Positions 11,705 to 24,289 are shown, numbered from the stretch's first letter. The stretch: 64,000 bases of DNA from Alnus glutinosa (GCF_958979055.1 NC_084888.1:31432804-31496803), one strand, 5' to 3'. The notes: generated from the letters alone by a model not told the origin. Translations and numbers: made by a program.

Positions 11705-12285
11705 AATATTTAAAGGAAAAAATATATCTTACCTCATATTTCACTATTTTTTTAATTTTGCCTTTAATATTTAAAAATTAACAATATACACTAATTAAGT
11801 TTATAAAATTTTTAATATTGTCAATCTATTACTTAAATCTGTTTTTTTTAACGGAAATAAACCAATGTGTGACACACATAGATTTTTAGAGACAAATGTT
11901 TCAAAAAAATTAAAAAATAAATAAAAAATAAACTAAAACAAATTTCTTGAATTAAAAATAAAAAAAAAACCTTGAAGGCGGCGAAAACCACCCCTAAAGG
12001 GTTTGGGAATGACTCGGCCACCCCCTAGCTAACCAAATAGGGGTGGGTGGCTCGGTTTAAAAATAATTTGTTTTAATTTTTTAAAATATATTTTGAAAAT
12101 ATTTGTTCCTAACATGGGTTGGTTTCTGTCAAATAATACGGACTTAAGTAATGAATGGGCAACATTTAAAATTTTCAAAATTTAGTTGAGAGATATTATC
12201 AATTTTTAAACATTGAATGTAAAATTAAAAAAGTGTTAAAACTTTGAAAGAATAAAATGTAGTTTTCTCATTTTTAAACATCCCG
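11705..12285. mobile_element. Foldback TIR element with GC-rich core
   Basis: Long imperfect inverted arms match: TTTTAATTTTGCCTTTAATA at about 11750 against the complement of the sequence near 12225. They surround a GC-rich core (about 11970-12055) with CCACCCC/GGGGTGG motifs. The same type of core occurs in the element at 13150-13820. This is probably a non-autonomous DNA transposon, close to the RZ-1-like gene's 5' end. Edges are approximate. Confidence 0.5.
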
Positions 12286-12316
12286 TTATAGAATCATTAA
12301 TTTAAAATTTCATCAG

Positions 12317-12471
12317 CGAGGTCGATAAGTCGCTCGATAATGAAATGAAGCGGGCATTTTGGTAGAGTAATTTGTGAGCTTCGACTATTGTGGAAGTTTT
12401 GAACGAAACCTAAACGGTATAAGGACTTGGATCGGGTTCACCGTTTAGGTTGTACCTTTTGAATTTTTAAA
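12317..12471. repeat. Dispersed repeat, copy B
   Basis: Second copy of the repeat at 1-165, same orientation, about 12.3 kb apart, with small indels. No coding content. Confidence 0.7.
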
Positions 12472-13149
12472 GAGACATTTGTGTACCATTTTATTTTTTA
12501 CTATTTTTTTTAGCATATGCTTGGATGTTATTTCAACCCAACTCAATTTTAATTTAGGAAAAATTATATCATTAATCCATGTGATTAGCCTAAATTATAA
12601 ATCACTCTCTCTGGTATCAAAATTAATTTAGAGATTCATGTGGTTAACTTAATTTACAAATTACTCCCTATAATTAAATTTCGTTAAAATTGTTGACAAA
12701 TTCCATCCGGCGCCACGTCGGCACAATTAAGATGGTGATAAATGTCGATCTTAATAAAAATATATAAATCTATTACAAATATAGATAAATAAAACTTTAA
12801 AATTTATATTAAAAAAAATTGAAAAGAAAAAACAGGGTGGCTGTCGGTTGGGACATTTATTTGGTTCATTCCCAATAGTTTTTATTTCACTGTATTGGTT
12901 ATATTTGAAAGTTTCTAAACCAAATCGTTATTAAGATCAAATGTCCAGATCACACAATTTTCATTCCATTTTTGGCATTTGGATCATTTACAATTCCCAA
13001 AATACTTTACCACGTTCGATTCATTAACTTGGACGGGAGTTGGAGAGAAAAATGAAAAATAAAAATATAGAGAGTAGATTTTAAAAAAATATTGATGAAG
13101 TTAGATTGAAAGTTATACAAAAGAAGGAAAAATAGCATTTATCTTTAGT
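12472..13149. other. Intergenic, no gene seen
   Basis: AT-rich. A family-like stretch around 12540-12700 (two similar segments with CATGTGATTAGCCTAAATTA / CATGTGGTTAACTTAATTTA) resembles degenerate retroelement-derived repeats. No coding frame. Confidence 0.4.
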
Positions 13150-13820
13150 TTGCAGAATGATTATTCCATTAGAAAAATGAATAACTATTTCTAAAAATAA
13201 AAGGTGAAATGGAATGGAATGGTTATTCTTAGTTTGGTAACAACTCATATACATTAATTGGAATACAATCAAAATTACTAAAAAAACTTCACATTATATG
13301 TATTTTAAAAATAAAAAATAAAAAACTTAAATTATAAAATAAAAAATAAAAAAACAAAATTTGAAAACTATAGGGTGACCGACCACCCCCACGAAATATC
13401 CAGGGGGTGGCCACCAAAATCGCCCCGGGGGTGGTCGCACCACCCTTGGAACACCTCGGGAGTCCACCATGAGGCATTCCGGGGGTGGTGCGACCACCCC
13501 TAGAGCCATAAGTGACTGGCCGACCACCCCTGTTAAGGGGGTTGGAGTTTTGATTTTTCCTCTTGTTTTTGAAAAAAAAAAAAATTGAAAGAAAATAAAA
13601 AATAATAGTGTTTTTTCTGAAAAATCTAGTATATTTTTATTGGAATAGCTATTTCTCTCATTTTTTAGAGGAATAAGTATTCCTCTTCGTAAGTGAATAG
13701 GTATTTCCTTATTGGAATAACTATTCCAATGAATATATCCATACCAAACATAAGAATGACTATTCTTAATGAATAATCATTCTATTCTAAGGGTTTATTC
13801 CACAAACCAAATGAGCCCTA
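13150..13820. mobile_element. TIR element with GGGGGTGG hairpin core
   Basis: AT-rich outer arms carry AGAATGATTATTCCATT on the left and AATGAATAATCATTCTATTC on the right in inverted orientation. They enclose a GC-rich core (13375-13545) of alternating GGGGGTGGTC and GACCACCCC motifs that fold into several hairpins. Open frames through the core are low-complexity artefacts. A non-autonomous DNA transposon is likely. Confidence 0.55.
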
Positions 13821-14159
13821 GATGAAACAGTCGAGATTTTGTTACATTAACATTTACGAGTTTTACCAACTCAACATTTATCTCTTTAGTATTTACCATA
13901 TTTTACACAATTTAAAAATTATAAATGTTCATGATAAAGTATCGTCTCTTTAATTTTAAAATAATAGTTAAAATTTTAAGAAGTTATATAGGTTAAATAG
14001 GTGAAAAAATGTAAGGTTTTGTGATTGATCCGCATGCTGAGCTACGCAAGCAAGATTTTAATATCTTTTTTAGAGCAAGGATTGAAGAAATTTCTTAGGG
14101 CAATTATGATGTTGTAATTTTAAAACAATCTGCTATTGTTTCATAGAGTGTTAGGCTCT

Positions 14160-17100
14160 TACTTTTTTTTTTCTTTTTTTTTTCTTTTTTTTTTCTTTTT
14201 ATAAGTACAACAGTAATCAAGCTTACAAGAAGAATTCAAGGAACTTTAAAAGAGAAAGAAAAATCCATTCCAAAACAGGGAGGAATGGACGAACTAAAAG
14301 AATTAAACGATGAAACATAGGTGGGAATGCAGCTAAAGGTAAATCTAGTCGCGGCCCAATCAGCCACATAGTGGGCGCAAAAGTTTGCACTTCGGTTGAT
14401 GTTACTAGCAGACCAGCTAGGAGTGGATGAAATAGTTGAAAAGAACTCCGATATGATGGATGAAATACGCCAGTCTTGAGTAATCGTAGGATTATTGATT
14501 GCAAGGTTAACTGTCAAGGAATCCCCTTCAAATGTTACATTGGACAATCCCATAGATGAGCACAAAGTAGCTGCAAGAAGAGCTGCGGTTGCTTCTCCAT
14601 ACAAAGGGGTGCATAAAGGACTAATTCTCGTCAAAACTTGAATAATAGCACCCGTAGAATCTCTACAAACGGCTGCCTAAGCTGAGAAATTCCTACGGAT
14701 TGCTGTATCATAATTAATTTTGAAGCAAAGAGGAGCAGGCTTAGCCCAGATCTGACGAACAGGAGAAATTTTATTTGACCAAGCCCGGAAGTGTGTCCGA
14801 GATGTATGGTTAACATCAGCTGAGATTGATAAAGCATTCGGAATCCAACCATCATGATGAGCTTTGTTTCGAGAGTGCCAGATACGATCACAAGCTACCA
14901 TTGCAAATATTTGGAATAGATGAAAATCTGCAGGTGGAATACCTATTGTTCCCGGATGTAGAATAACATTTAGCCAATCAGAAATATCAGAAATACAGAG
15001 GGCAGTAATATCCAATGGCCAGAAAGAGTTCCTCCAAATGACCTTCGCAATAGGGCATGAGAAAAAAAGATGAAGTTGTGAATCTGTTGAAGCAGAACAT
15101 AAAGAGCATGAAGAATCCCTTTGAGAAGTTACAATAGACTGAGCAATTCGATCCTTGGTGGGGACAATGTTCCAGGTCATTTTCCAGAGGAAAAGTTTGA
15201 GTTTATGATTGAGCTTCAGCTTCCACAAACCTTTCCAACTGCTAGGAGTAACAGGTGAAACAGGGGTGGATCGAGAGGAAGAATATAAATGATGGGCTGT
15301 CTTGGAAGAGAAAACCCCTGAAGCCGATGCAATCCAGATAAGAGAGTCAGACATAGCTCGAGTCGAGACCTTAAGAATTTCTGTAACTGTTTCAGGAGCA
15401 AAAAGAAAGAGTAGTAGTGATACATTCCAAGTTAAAAATTGCGGATGGATAAGATTCGAAATCACCAACGGGTAATCCAAGCAGAGTCTCGAAACTCAAG
15501 GCACAGGCTGAAAATTGGGTAAAGTAGGAATCCAAGGCGAATGCCAAATAGCCAGAGAACTTGAAGCATGAGGTATATAACAAGCACCCAATTTAAGCAA
15601 AGGAACAACATAAGTGATGCCATTCCAGATATAGGAACCAGTGCTTAGTGGGCAGGAGAGTAGAGTTCCATATTTAATGTATTTCTCCTTAAAGAGGGGG
15701 ATCCAAAGTGCATCATGATTTACAAGAATCTTCCAACCAAGTCTAGCAATAAGAGAGACATTGATATCTTTCATCAAACGGAAGCCCAAACCACCCTGAT
15801 CTTTTGGCAGACAAATCGATTTCCATGACTTTAGAGAAAGATTATGAGCTTTATTTACCGAGAAACCCCACCAAAAATTCCTAAAAGTAGCATCTAAACG
15901 ATTGCAAAGGATGTCAGGGAACATAAAAGAACTCATTGCATAAGAATGGATTGAAGAAGCTACTACTTTAAGCAAAACCGATTTCCCAGCCTGTGATAAA
16001 GTTTTAGATCTCCATCCTTCTATTTTCCCCTTGACCTTGTGAAGAATATCCAAAAAGGGATATTGTTTAGAACGGCCAAAAAACATAGGAAGGCCCAAAT
16101 GTTTAGCAGAATTAGGAGTCTCAGCATAGGGGATAATATCCAGAATACTAGCTTTAGTAGATTCAGTAGTATTTGCACTAAACAGAATATTTGATTTTTC
16201 CATATTAACAGTCTGTCCTGACCAAAGACTATATTTAGCTAAACAATCCTTGATAATACCAGCTTCCGAAGAGGTGGCATGTGTAAAGATAATCAGATCA
16301 TCAGCAAATAGAAGATGATTAAGAGGAAAACATCTCCTCGAGATCTTAAATCCCTGTAGACTTTGATGAAGGAGTCTGGAAATTACCTCAGTACCTAAAA
16401 TAAAGAGAAAAGGAGACAGTGGATCACCCTGCTGTAAACCACGAGAAGGCCGGAAAAGACCATAAGGGGATCCATTCAGCAGAATTGAGAAAGAAGAAGT
16501 AGAGATACAAATTCAGATCCAATTAATCCAAATTGGATGAAACCCCAATTTCTCTATAATAATTATGAGGCAGCCCCACTCCATTTTATCAAAAGCTTTT
16601 TCTATATCAATATTTACAGCCATTAAGCCACCTCTTCCCCTTTTATTCTTGAGAGAGTGGAGCATCTCATGGGAAAGAATAGAATTATCCTGAATATGAC
16701 GACCCGGCACAAAAGCAGTTTGAAATGGAGAAATAATCTTCGATAAAAGGGGCTTGAGTCTGTTAGCCAAGAGCTTTGAGATAATTTTGTAATTAAATGT
16801 TACAAAGGCTAATAGGTCTAACATGATGAACAGCACAAGCTCCCAATCGCTTTGGAATTAAAGCAATAAAAGTATGATTCTGTTCTCTAAGCAAAGTGTT
16901 AGAATCAAAAAAATTACCAACAGCCAGCAGGACCGTAGTCTTAATACAGTCCCAATATTTGACATAGAATAAAGCAGTGAATCCATCAGGACCTGGTGCT
17001 TTTTCCTTACCCAAATTGATCAGTGAAGCAAAAATCTCTTCTTCAGTGGGAATAGCACACAACAGATTATTGTCAGTGTCTGTAATAACTGGATTAAAAA

Positions 17101-17540
17101 GGTCCAATAAGGCAGGAGAGAAAACCGGATTAGTGGAAGTGAACAACTTCTTAAAATGTGTGATAAAAGAGATACCAATATCAGCCCGGTCAGAAATCCA
17201 GCCCCCACCCGGGGTTTGTAGCATAGAAATGAAATTTCGCCGACGACGGATAATAGTGCTAGTGTGGAAAAATCTGGTATTCAAATCTGTTGCCGTAAGC
17301 CATAATTCCCGAGATTTAGTCTTCCAAAGAGACTCCTCCTGAAGAAGGTACTCATCCAGCAATGATTGAAGGTGAAGCTCTTTAGCTAAATTAGCATCCG
17401 ATGGAGGGGCCTGTTGAACCACATCAAGCAAAAGAAGAGTTCGAACCACCTTAGATTTAATAGTCCCAAAAAAATGCTTATTCCAAAATTTGATAGCCTC
17501 CTTTGTTAAAGGTTTACCTCTAACTTTTTCAATTGGGTTG
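14160..17540 (-). mobile_element. 5'-truncated LINE retrotransposon with RNase H domain
   Basis: A 3.4-kb L1-type element on the minus strand. It ends in an interrupted A-tract (T-rich at 14161-14198) and is truncated upstream of reverse transcriptase near 17540, so ORF1 and the endonuclease are missing. It lies between the RZ-1-like and SPD1-like genes. No clear target duplication was found. Confidence 0.85.
14236..17449 (-). pseudogene. LINE ORF2 remnant (RT, zf-RVT, RNase H)
   Basis: Reading 17449 to 14236: thumb/finger sequence with KAPGPDGF; a frameshift near 16830; palm motif A (NIDIEKAFDKMEW); a stop near 16513; the QQGDPLSP motif; the catalytic box LLFADDLIIF (about 16270-16300). The maturase-like region through SLKSWKSICLPKDQGGLGF follows, then a stop near 15496, the zf-RVT domain (SWKGLWKLKLNHKLKLFLWK, then CSLCSASTDSQLHLFFSC) and a C-terminal RNase H (RVT_3) with EGDSLTV. 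At least one frameshift and three stops make it inactive. Apart from these the domain order is complete, so decay is moderate. Confidence 0.85.
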
Positions 17541-17889
17541 AATAAATATCAAAGTTATAATAAAAAAAAAAGGTTATATATTCAAATAATAATAATAATT
17601 AAATCAAGTGGGGTGATATTTCAATACCAACGAGTGTTGTTTCAACATCCTCCTCTGTGTGTAATGGATTCCAACACGTGAGGAAACGGAGCATGTGTTG
17701 AATAGAATAATGCTAGATTTTACTTTTATTCTACAATTGTTTTATAATATTGATGTGATACTCCAAATTAATTAGTGAATTTTTATTTATTTATTTAATA
17801 ATGATTAATCAAAGAGTTAATTGGAAGTGTCCCATCAATCTTATTGGATAAATGTTGGATAGAATTATATTATCTCGTATTTTCGAATA

Positions 17890-18225
17890 TACACATTTAT
17901 CACATTCATTTGACACCAGTTGACATGACGTATTTAAGTTGCCATCTTTTTTTTTTTAGTAATGTTTATTGCACAACAAATGTACACACTTTGTACAACA
18001 ACGCTGACGTAGAATTGATTTTTTATTTTTTATTTTTTTGTGCAAAAAAATTACTCTTTTTTTTAATTGTGAAAATCATTTCCAAGCCAACATTGTTGTA
18101 CAAAATGAGTACATTTGTTGTACAGAAAACATTACTCTTTTTTTCTTTTTTAAGTGGCTGACATGAAGAGTCACTTAAAACACGTCATGTCAGCAACTAT
18201 GAAATGAGTGTGATAAATAGCATTA
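17890..18225. mobile_element. Outer MITE, interrupted by a second MITE
   Basis: The left arm (ATTTATCACATTCATTTGACACCAGTTGACATGACGTATTTAAG at about 17893-17937) matches the complement of the right arm (ACGTCATGTCAGCAACTATG... GTGATAAAT at about 18182-18219). A second inverted-repeat element sits between the arms. Boundaries are approximate. Confidence 0.6.
17958..18136. mobile_element. Inner MITE with AGTAATG termini
   Basis: Inverted arms of more than 40 bp: AGTAATGTTTATTGCACAAC on the left and the complement of GTTGTACAGAAAACATTACT on the right. It shares its terminal AGTAATG with the element at 31272-31446. It lies inside the arms of another MITE. Confidence 0.7.
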
Positions 18226-18585
18226 CTCGCTTAAATTAATTACAATGTTCACCAATATTTCAAGAAGGTGCATTTTTCCTAATAATGTTCTAAGATTGTG
18301 GACTGGTTTTCGACATCAACAGTTCTCTACACTAGGAGAACTTCCACTTGATTTCACCACTGATACTGCCTCAAGGAGAAAAGGGTACAGAAGAAAAGAT
18401 GTTCTTATGATCACCATTTCACTAAAAAGAAATGAATACAAATTGCATTACATATTTGAGAAATGAATGCAGTTTGGATTACTTATTTGACACAGTTAAA
18501 CAATTACACCACATGAGATACATAATTTACATGAAGTTACATGAAATGGCGCACTTGTCAACCAAGAATTGAAAATGTGGTCATA
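18226..18585. other. 3' flank of the SPD1-like gene
   Basis: No coding feature is recognised. The part next to 18586 is expected to include the 3' UTR of the minus-strand gene; the polyadenylation site cannot be fixed. Confidence 0.4.
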
Positions 18586-21500
18586 TTATTCGGGCAACAG
18601 AGGCAGCCTAGTAACACTTGTACCCCCAGATCTGCCAGTTAGTGATGTAGAGTCCGTTTCTTTTCCAAAACTAGAACTAGATTTATGGGATTTAGAAAAG
18701 TTTTTCTTGCTTAACCTTGGGGGGAGAATCTGCAGCCTGGGATTCAGCTCGGTACCCGAGTTCTCAGCAGCCAACTGGTAGCTTTCCACAAGTTCAAGCT
18801 GCCGGGCAATTATTTCAGAGCGTCTAGGGAGGAGCTCCACCGGCTCTCCGCCAGGAATCACAATATACTCAATTGCAAGTCGGACCTCCTATCACAAAAG
18901 AAACAGGGTACATATAATAAAACAGTTACAACCCAGTACAATTTTCGCATAATACGCTTACAACAAAAGTCAAAAGAGGAGGTTTAGTATATATAGTGAC
19001 GATGTAAGTGGTGCCAGTTGCAAGCCAAACCTTCCTAATATTTGTAGTTGTAGATTATGTATTTCAACTAGCAATCACTCAAAAGATACTATAGGATAGC
19101 TGAATTTTAAACACTCTTGAACGACTGAAAACAAGAATGGAAAATATTAATGGGAAAGGACTTGCACCTCCAAGGCATCAATCTCTTCTAGCGATGGTTT
19201 TCTTTTTGGAGCATCATCTTCAACTTCAATGTCAAAAGAATTAGTGAGTGACTGCTTTGACACTGGGCCAAATGATTCCATTTCAAGAATCATGCGAACT
19301 GCCTTGACCATCTGTGCCATGGTATTTGACTGCAATAACAAATGTTAAATATTAGATTAATGAAACCTTGATGTGATTTAAAAAGGAAAAAAGCAATCGG
19401 GGTTTACCTTAATAACAAATACAGGCAAGTGGTGGAATTTCGCTACACCGCGGATCCATGGGTTCTGCTTCATCTCAGAACTGGATGCCAGAATTGCATC
19501 TGCTGTTCCAATGTCGTTAGTTACATCTATTTCATCATCACGCCCCATCACCTTTGCTACTTGTAGTAGATCAGCTTCAAGGATCTGAACACATCCATAC
19601 CAACCAAAATTAAATAAGAACCTCCAAGTTTTCTGCCTTAGGTATAAAAAATTATGCAGCTCCACAATGGCATTGTGACAAAATTCTTCATACTTTCTGC
19701 TTAAATCCAAAATTATATCAAATGTTTTACTAAACACAGGCAGCTTCTGAAACAAGATATAATCCTATAATTTCCATATTATGAATTATTTACAAAATTC
19801 CCATCTTACATGAATTTGTGGATTCAATATTTTCCATGTATTCTCGACTAAAGCTTAGAGTAAAAGAATCCTGGAGAAGAATGAAAGAAAATGTAAACTT
19901 GAGGAATCTACCTTGTAAGTATAGACACACACTGCTGAGCTCCTCTTCTTTGTGGATCTACTAGTGCTCTGTTTTTTAGACCAACTGGGAGGAAGAACAA
20001 AATCTTCCTCATCAGACTCTACATCAGGACTTATGTTTTTACCATCAGTCATATCATATTTTTCTATATGGCTGTTTTCAGGTATCAGAGTAGAATCATT
20101 AGCATCAACATCCATGCAACGAACTTCAAACAGAGGAGATTTTCCTATCACCCAATAAATATTCACCATAAGATTAACTGTTGGCCCAAAAACATTAATC
20201 TTCAGATAAGTATGTAAACATTACATCACATAAGAATCAATTCAAATATTTGAGAGAACAGGGAGTAAAATACCTGCTAATATTGCATCTACTGCAGCAT
20301 CTAAACTGTGATGAACACGACACTCAGTTTTAGATATCATCTCAACAGCACATGTAAATGTAGAAGGTCCTTTCCTTTCAAGAATTGTCTTCTGCACTTT
20401 CCTTTTCCTTGCTTCTTCATCTCCGAGAGTTACACTCTGAGTTTATATGAAGCACTAGCTTTGATAAGTCAAAATTCCTAATTCAGCCAAGGCTTAAAGT
20501 TGGTGATCCCCACACCAAGTAAGGTTGGGAATTTTTTTACTAATATCATGGAACCCATTGAATAAGATTCCACAGTGAGACCAGTTTGCACTTTGTAATA
20601 GAAAATGTTGGATTAACCTTAGAAAATATACATCCATATCAGTGAACGTAGATTGAAACAAAAGGAATCACTTTGCACCTCTATGCCACCGACAAGGATC
20701 TGCAGAGATGGATTCTTTATTATGCTGTCTATTGTCACTCCATGTGCTGTTCCAACTAATTGAACTCCTCTTTGAGCAATAGTACTGGCTGCCAGTGCTT
20801 CAAGCTCAGTTCCAATTTCATCAATTATAATGGATTCAGGCATATGATTTTCAACTGCTTCAATCATAACCTGCACAGTAGTCAAATGGGGAAGATAACA
20901 TCACTGAAAAAGAGAAATAGTCAAAGCTTTACCATTGAAAAACAACACAAACCATATGATTGAGTTCAACGCTTACATTATGCTGCATATGAACGTTAGG
21001 AACTTGCATCCTTCTTGCACGACCTATTCCTGCATGAGGGACATCTCCGTCGCCTCCAATCTCATTAGATGTGTCAACAATGACAACACGCTTCATGTGT
21101 TCATCTGCCAACATTCTAGCAATTTCTCTGCAAAAGCAAAGCCTCTTTAGATATAAAACAAGAGTATAAAACGGGCAGAGTAAAGCATAACTTCAACTGC
21201 TCAAGAAGTTTGAATTATTTTTTTGTTCTTCTTCCAATGGCAGAACTTGAACACAATGTATTGGAATTCATTATCATGCAAAGTATGCACAGAGTAGTAA
21301 TGATGGCAAGCTAATGTGGGGAAATCTTCTTCCAAAGTATTTAAAAAGAAATCAAGAAAAAAAAGCTCTATATTAGACAAAATGATTAAGCATAGACAGG
21401 ATATATAGTGCATTGTCGACAAGGATGAAGAATGGATGATCTGAAATTGCATGCAAAAAGCTATCCTTAAAGCAATTCTTTAAGCAGTTACCAAATGACC

Positions 21501-22615
21501 GTCAACTCAGTAGCTTGGTTTTACAAACATCGAAAATGTTAGTACCTGATTAACGTTGTCTTGCCAACCCCAGGAGGTCCTATTACTAAGATGGAACGTC
21601 CCCCCTCAACCAAGTCTCGTATAATCGCGGCACTTCCAGATACGGCTCGACCAACCCGGCAAGTGAGGCCTATGATTTGCATTTTGCGATTCCGAATGGC
21701 ACTTATACGATGCAAAGAGTTATTAATACCTGAACGGTTGTCGTCTGAAAATTCACCAACCTAACGAATCAAGTAACTCAAATTAAAATTTCTAAATCTC
21801 CACCTACCCATAAATTGTCCAACTAGTACACCATAGTCATGTGATCTGAATATTCTCTTTACTGTTCAGAATTCATCAATAATCAGCACAGACAATCACA
21901 CAACAAATCACCAACATTGACCATTAATTTAAATATAACTTTAGAGATGTCTTAGCAATATTAATAGCTGAGCGGCTATCTTTCTAAAAGCATTTAAGTC
22001 AAACCACAGAAAGTCTAATGCAGTGGCACCCAATGAAATACATTAGATATGAATAATTTTCATGCAAAAATATCGATCACACTCAGTCAATCTCCAAAGA
22101 AATGTTCCAAGAAAGCAACACAAAATGACTTTGATCACCTTGGAAATCGCGTGCCGTAGATCTTCATGCTTCACGGGCTCCTCTAAGATCACCCAATCAC
22201 CCGAGGGAAACCTCGCAAGAGGCTTCCTTCCCAAGTCCATCACAACCTCGATCAGCTTCCTGACCTCCTCGTGCCCACAAAGCTCTCTCTTCATCCTCAC
22301 AGGCAGCAACTCAAGGAACAGCTCGAGCTCCGAAGCGACCTCCGAACGCGACGTCGAGGCCGAATTCTGAGAACTCTGCGGCGATCCGTTTCCCAAAACG
22401 AAACGATCTGACGGCTTCCGGATTTCCGGGGCCTCCGATTTCGACGACGACGCGATTCCGGTACGGGCGCGACGTGTTCGACGAAATGACGAAGAGACTG
22501 TGGAAATGAAGTTGGAGTTCCTAAGGTACGCGACGGTTGACGTCGGGACTTGGTTCGCTGAGTGCCATGAGCTGTGCAGGTCAATCAGCACGAGATGGGA
22601 ATTCAAAGCTCTCAT
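18586..22615 (-). CDS. SPD1: SEEDLING PLASTID DEVELOPMENT 1 / Ycf45-type P-loop ATPase
   Basis: Nine exons join in phase: 22615-22139, 21760-21546, 21127-20977, 20870-20679, 20436-20274, 20144-19912, 19584-19408, 19329-19168, 18888-18586, giving 690 residues. All introns are GT-AG. The first 60 residues are Ser/Arg-rich and poor in acids, as in a plastid transit peptide. The ATPase core has Walker [10 protein letters not shown] (220-228) and Walker B SIIIDEIG (294-301), followed by the family signature [13 protein letters not shown]. An acidic linker follows at about 430-460, then a C-terminal segment (591-650) resembling an R3H nucleic-acid-binding motif. Relatives are the algal plastid and cyanobacterial Ycf45 proteins and Arabidopsis SPD1, needed for chloroplast development in cotyledons. 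The frame is open upstream to 22876, but ATG 22615 gives the better transit peptide. No defects are seen; the paralogue assignment (SPD1 versus its close homologue) is less certain than the family. Confidence 0.9.
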
Positions 22616-22880
22616 TCTTCGTATTCGTTTGTGTTCTCGTTGGGTTTCAGGTTGGGTAATAAGGAGAAGAGAAGCGAAGATTTGGAAGAAGAAGCAAGAA
22701 GATTCGAAGGGATCTCCTATGGGATCGGAGGGAGGGTGGGGGGCCACGAAGAGGGACGACAAGCAACCGAAGCTGAGCAACTGTTTTAGACCGTTGAAGT
22801 GGAGGAGGTTGCACCACGTGGCGGCTGCGGGCCACTCATGTTTGGACTTTGGAGAGGAAGAGTTCCTGTTTGCCACTCGA
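22616..22880 (-). promoter_or_regulatory. Upstream region of SPD1-like gene with a G-box
   Basis: A CACGTG palindrome lies at 22815-22820, about 200 bp before the proposed ATG. G-boxes of this kind bind bZIP/bHLH factors in many light- and plastid-related plant promoters. Function here is an inference, and the transcription start is not visible. Confidence 0.4.
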
Positions 22881-22984
22881 ATGTCTTGGCATGTGGCAAA
22901 TGTTTCGATTTTCTTTGTTTTTTTCCTACTTTTTTGCCCGAAAATTAAGTTCGAAAAGCATTTAGATATATTTTACCGTTAAGA

Positions 22985-23965
22985 TTTTATTATATTATAT
23001 TTAATGGTATATGTGGCAACTTCAACATTATTAAATCTGTTAAATATAAAATTGATTCTTTTCATTTAACTTGAAATTAATGAAATTATCTATTTAGAAA
23101 CTTTTCCTAAATAATTCTCCGTCTCCATTTGCCCCAATTTCTATTTTTGCTTGGATTTTATTACTACAGCATCCCACTTGACACGGGTTTTTGGAAGTTT
23201 GATTTCTTAATTAAATGAAAAACAATATACAGTATGCGAATGAAATGGAATTAAATCTCAAGTTTTTTTATTTTTTATTTTTAGAAGAAGTCAAAAAAGA
23301 CCCGGGCTATTACAGACAGTTGCTAACAAAGAAATCCAACCAACAAAATAGTGCATTTGCGTAGACATAAATCTTTGCTTGAATAGAGAGTCGGTCACGT
23401 ATTTTGCACAAAAACCAATGACCAGGTTAATTTAACTACAAATCAAACTATCAAAAACAAAAATAACATAGAAAAATCAATCAAAGTTGCCATTCGGAGA
23501 AGAAACTGCCACCCGAAGAGACGCCCCGACCTGAAGGTTCCTAACAGTAGATGTATACCACAAGCTCCCAGGCGCCACCAAACACAGCAAAATAGACGGA
23601 GTGTGGCCATCACGCACATCCCAAGGTATGAAAACATCCTGGCGCGTGAAGACAACGCGGCGATCATGGAGCATCAGCACGGCCGTAATGAGCGGCAGCA
23701 AAACCAGTATGCACCTGCGACCCTCTAGGATTGATAATTAAGAATTGTGTAACAAATGAAATCTTAATTTATTTAAGCTTACATATAGTAATAACCGCAT
23801 TATTTAATCTTACATATAGATTTAGATAGTAATCTAAAACGTTTATTACATGCGAATATCGAATAATAATCGCAATAACCACGCGAATAATAATATCTTG
23901 ATGCGAAAGGGGAGGCATGTACTTAAAAATGATAACCGCATCTGCCTTTACATTTTCACCCCTAT
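22985..23965. other. Intergenic with a degraded LINE tail
   Basis: No gene is visible. About 23280-23415 is similar on the minus strand to 33300-33412; both contain a TTTATGTCTACGC / TTTATGTCAACGC core followed by GCAACTGTCTGTA / GCAACTATCTGTA. This suggests remnants of one LINE family's 3' tail. A 74-codon minus frame at 23477-23701 has no recognisable similarity. Confidence 0.45.
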
Positions 23966-24191
23966 AGCAAGACTTCAGAATTGATTCCAATGGAAGTTAG
24001 GTGTTATGTTATAGCAAGCACTGCATATCCTTATAGCAAGACTTCAGAATTGATTCCAATGGAAGTTAGGTGTTAAGTTATAGCAAGCACTGCATATCCT
24101 TATATATATAAGCACTGCATATCCTTATAGCAAGACTTCAGAATTGATTCCAATGGAAGTTAGGTGTTAAGTTATAGCAAGCACTGCATAT

Positions 24192-24196
<5 letters not shown>
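23966..24196. repeat. Minisatellite, about 69-bp unit, three copies
   Basis: Three near-identical units each contain GCAAGACTTCAGAATTGATT, GAAGTTAGGTGTTA and GCAAGCACTGCATATCC. An additional short TATATATATAAGCACTGCATATCC spacer lies before the third unit. It runs directly into a (TA)n tract. Confidence 0.9.
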
Positions 24197-24287
<91 letters not shown>

Positions 24288-24288
24288 T
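24197..24288. repeat. (TA)n microsatellite
   Basis: About 90 bp of nearly pure TA dinucleotide following the minisatellite; one G interruption near 24272. Confidence 0.95.
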
Positions 24289-24289
24289 T

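Noticed and set aside
13327-13527. Gly/Pro/Val-rich frames
   Set aside because: Arise from the repeated GGGGGTGG/CCACCCC hairpin core of a TIR element.
18245-18466. 73-codon frame as an exon or separate gene
   Set aside because: No recognisable similarity, no convincing splice partner; left as 3' flank of the SPD1-like gene.
22500-22982. 160-codon plus-strand open frame
   Set aside because: Antisense to exon 1 and the upstream region of the SPD1-like gene; composition follows the Ser/Arg-rich sense strand, no similarity.
23966-24196. CRISPR-like array
   Set aside because: Plant nuclear DNA, only three 69-bp contiguous units without unique spacers: a minisatellite.
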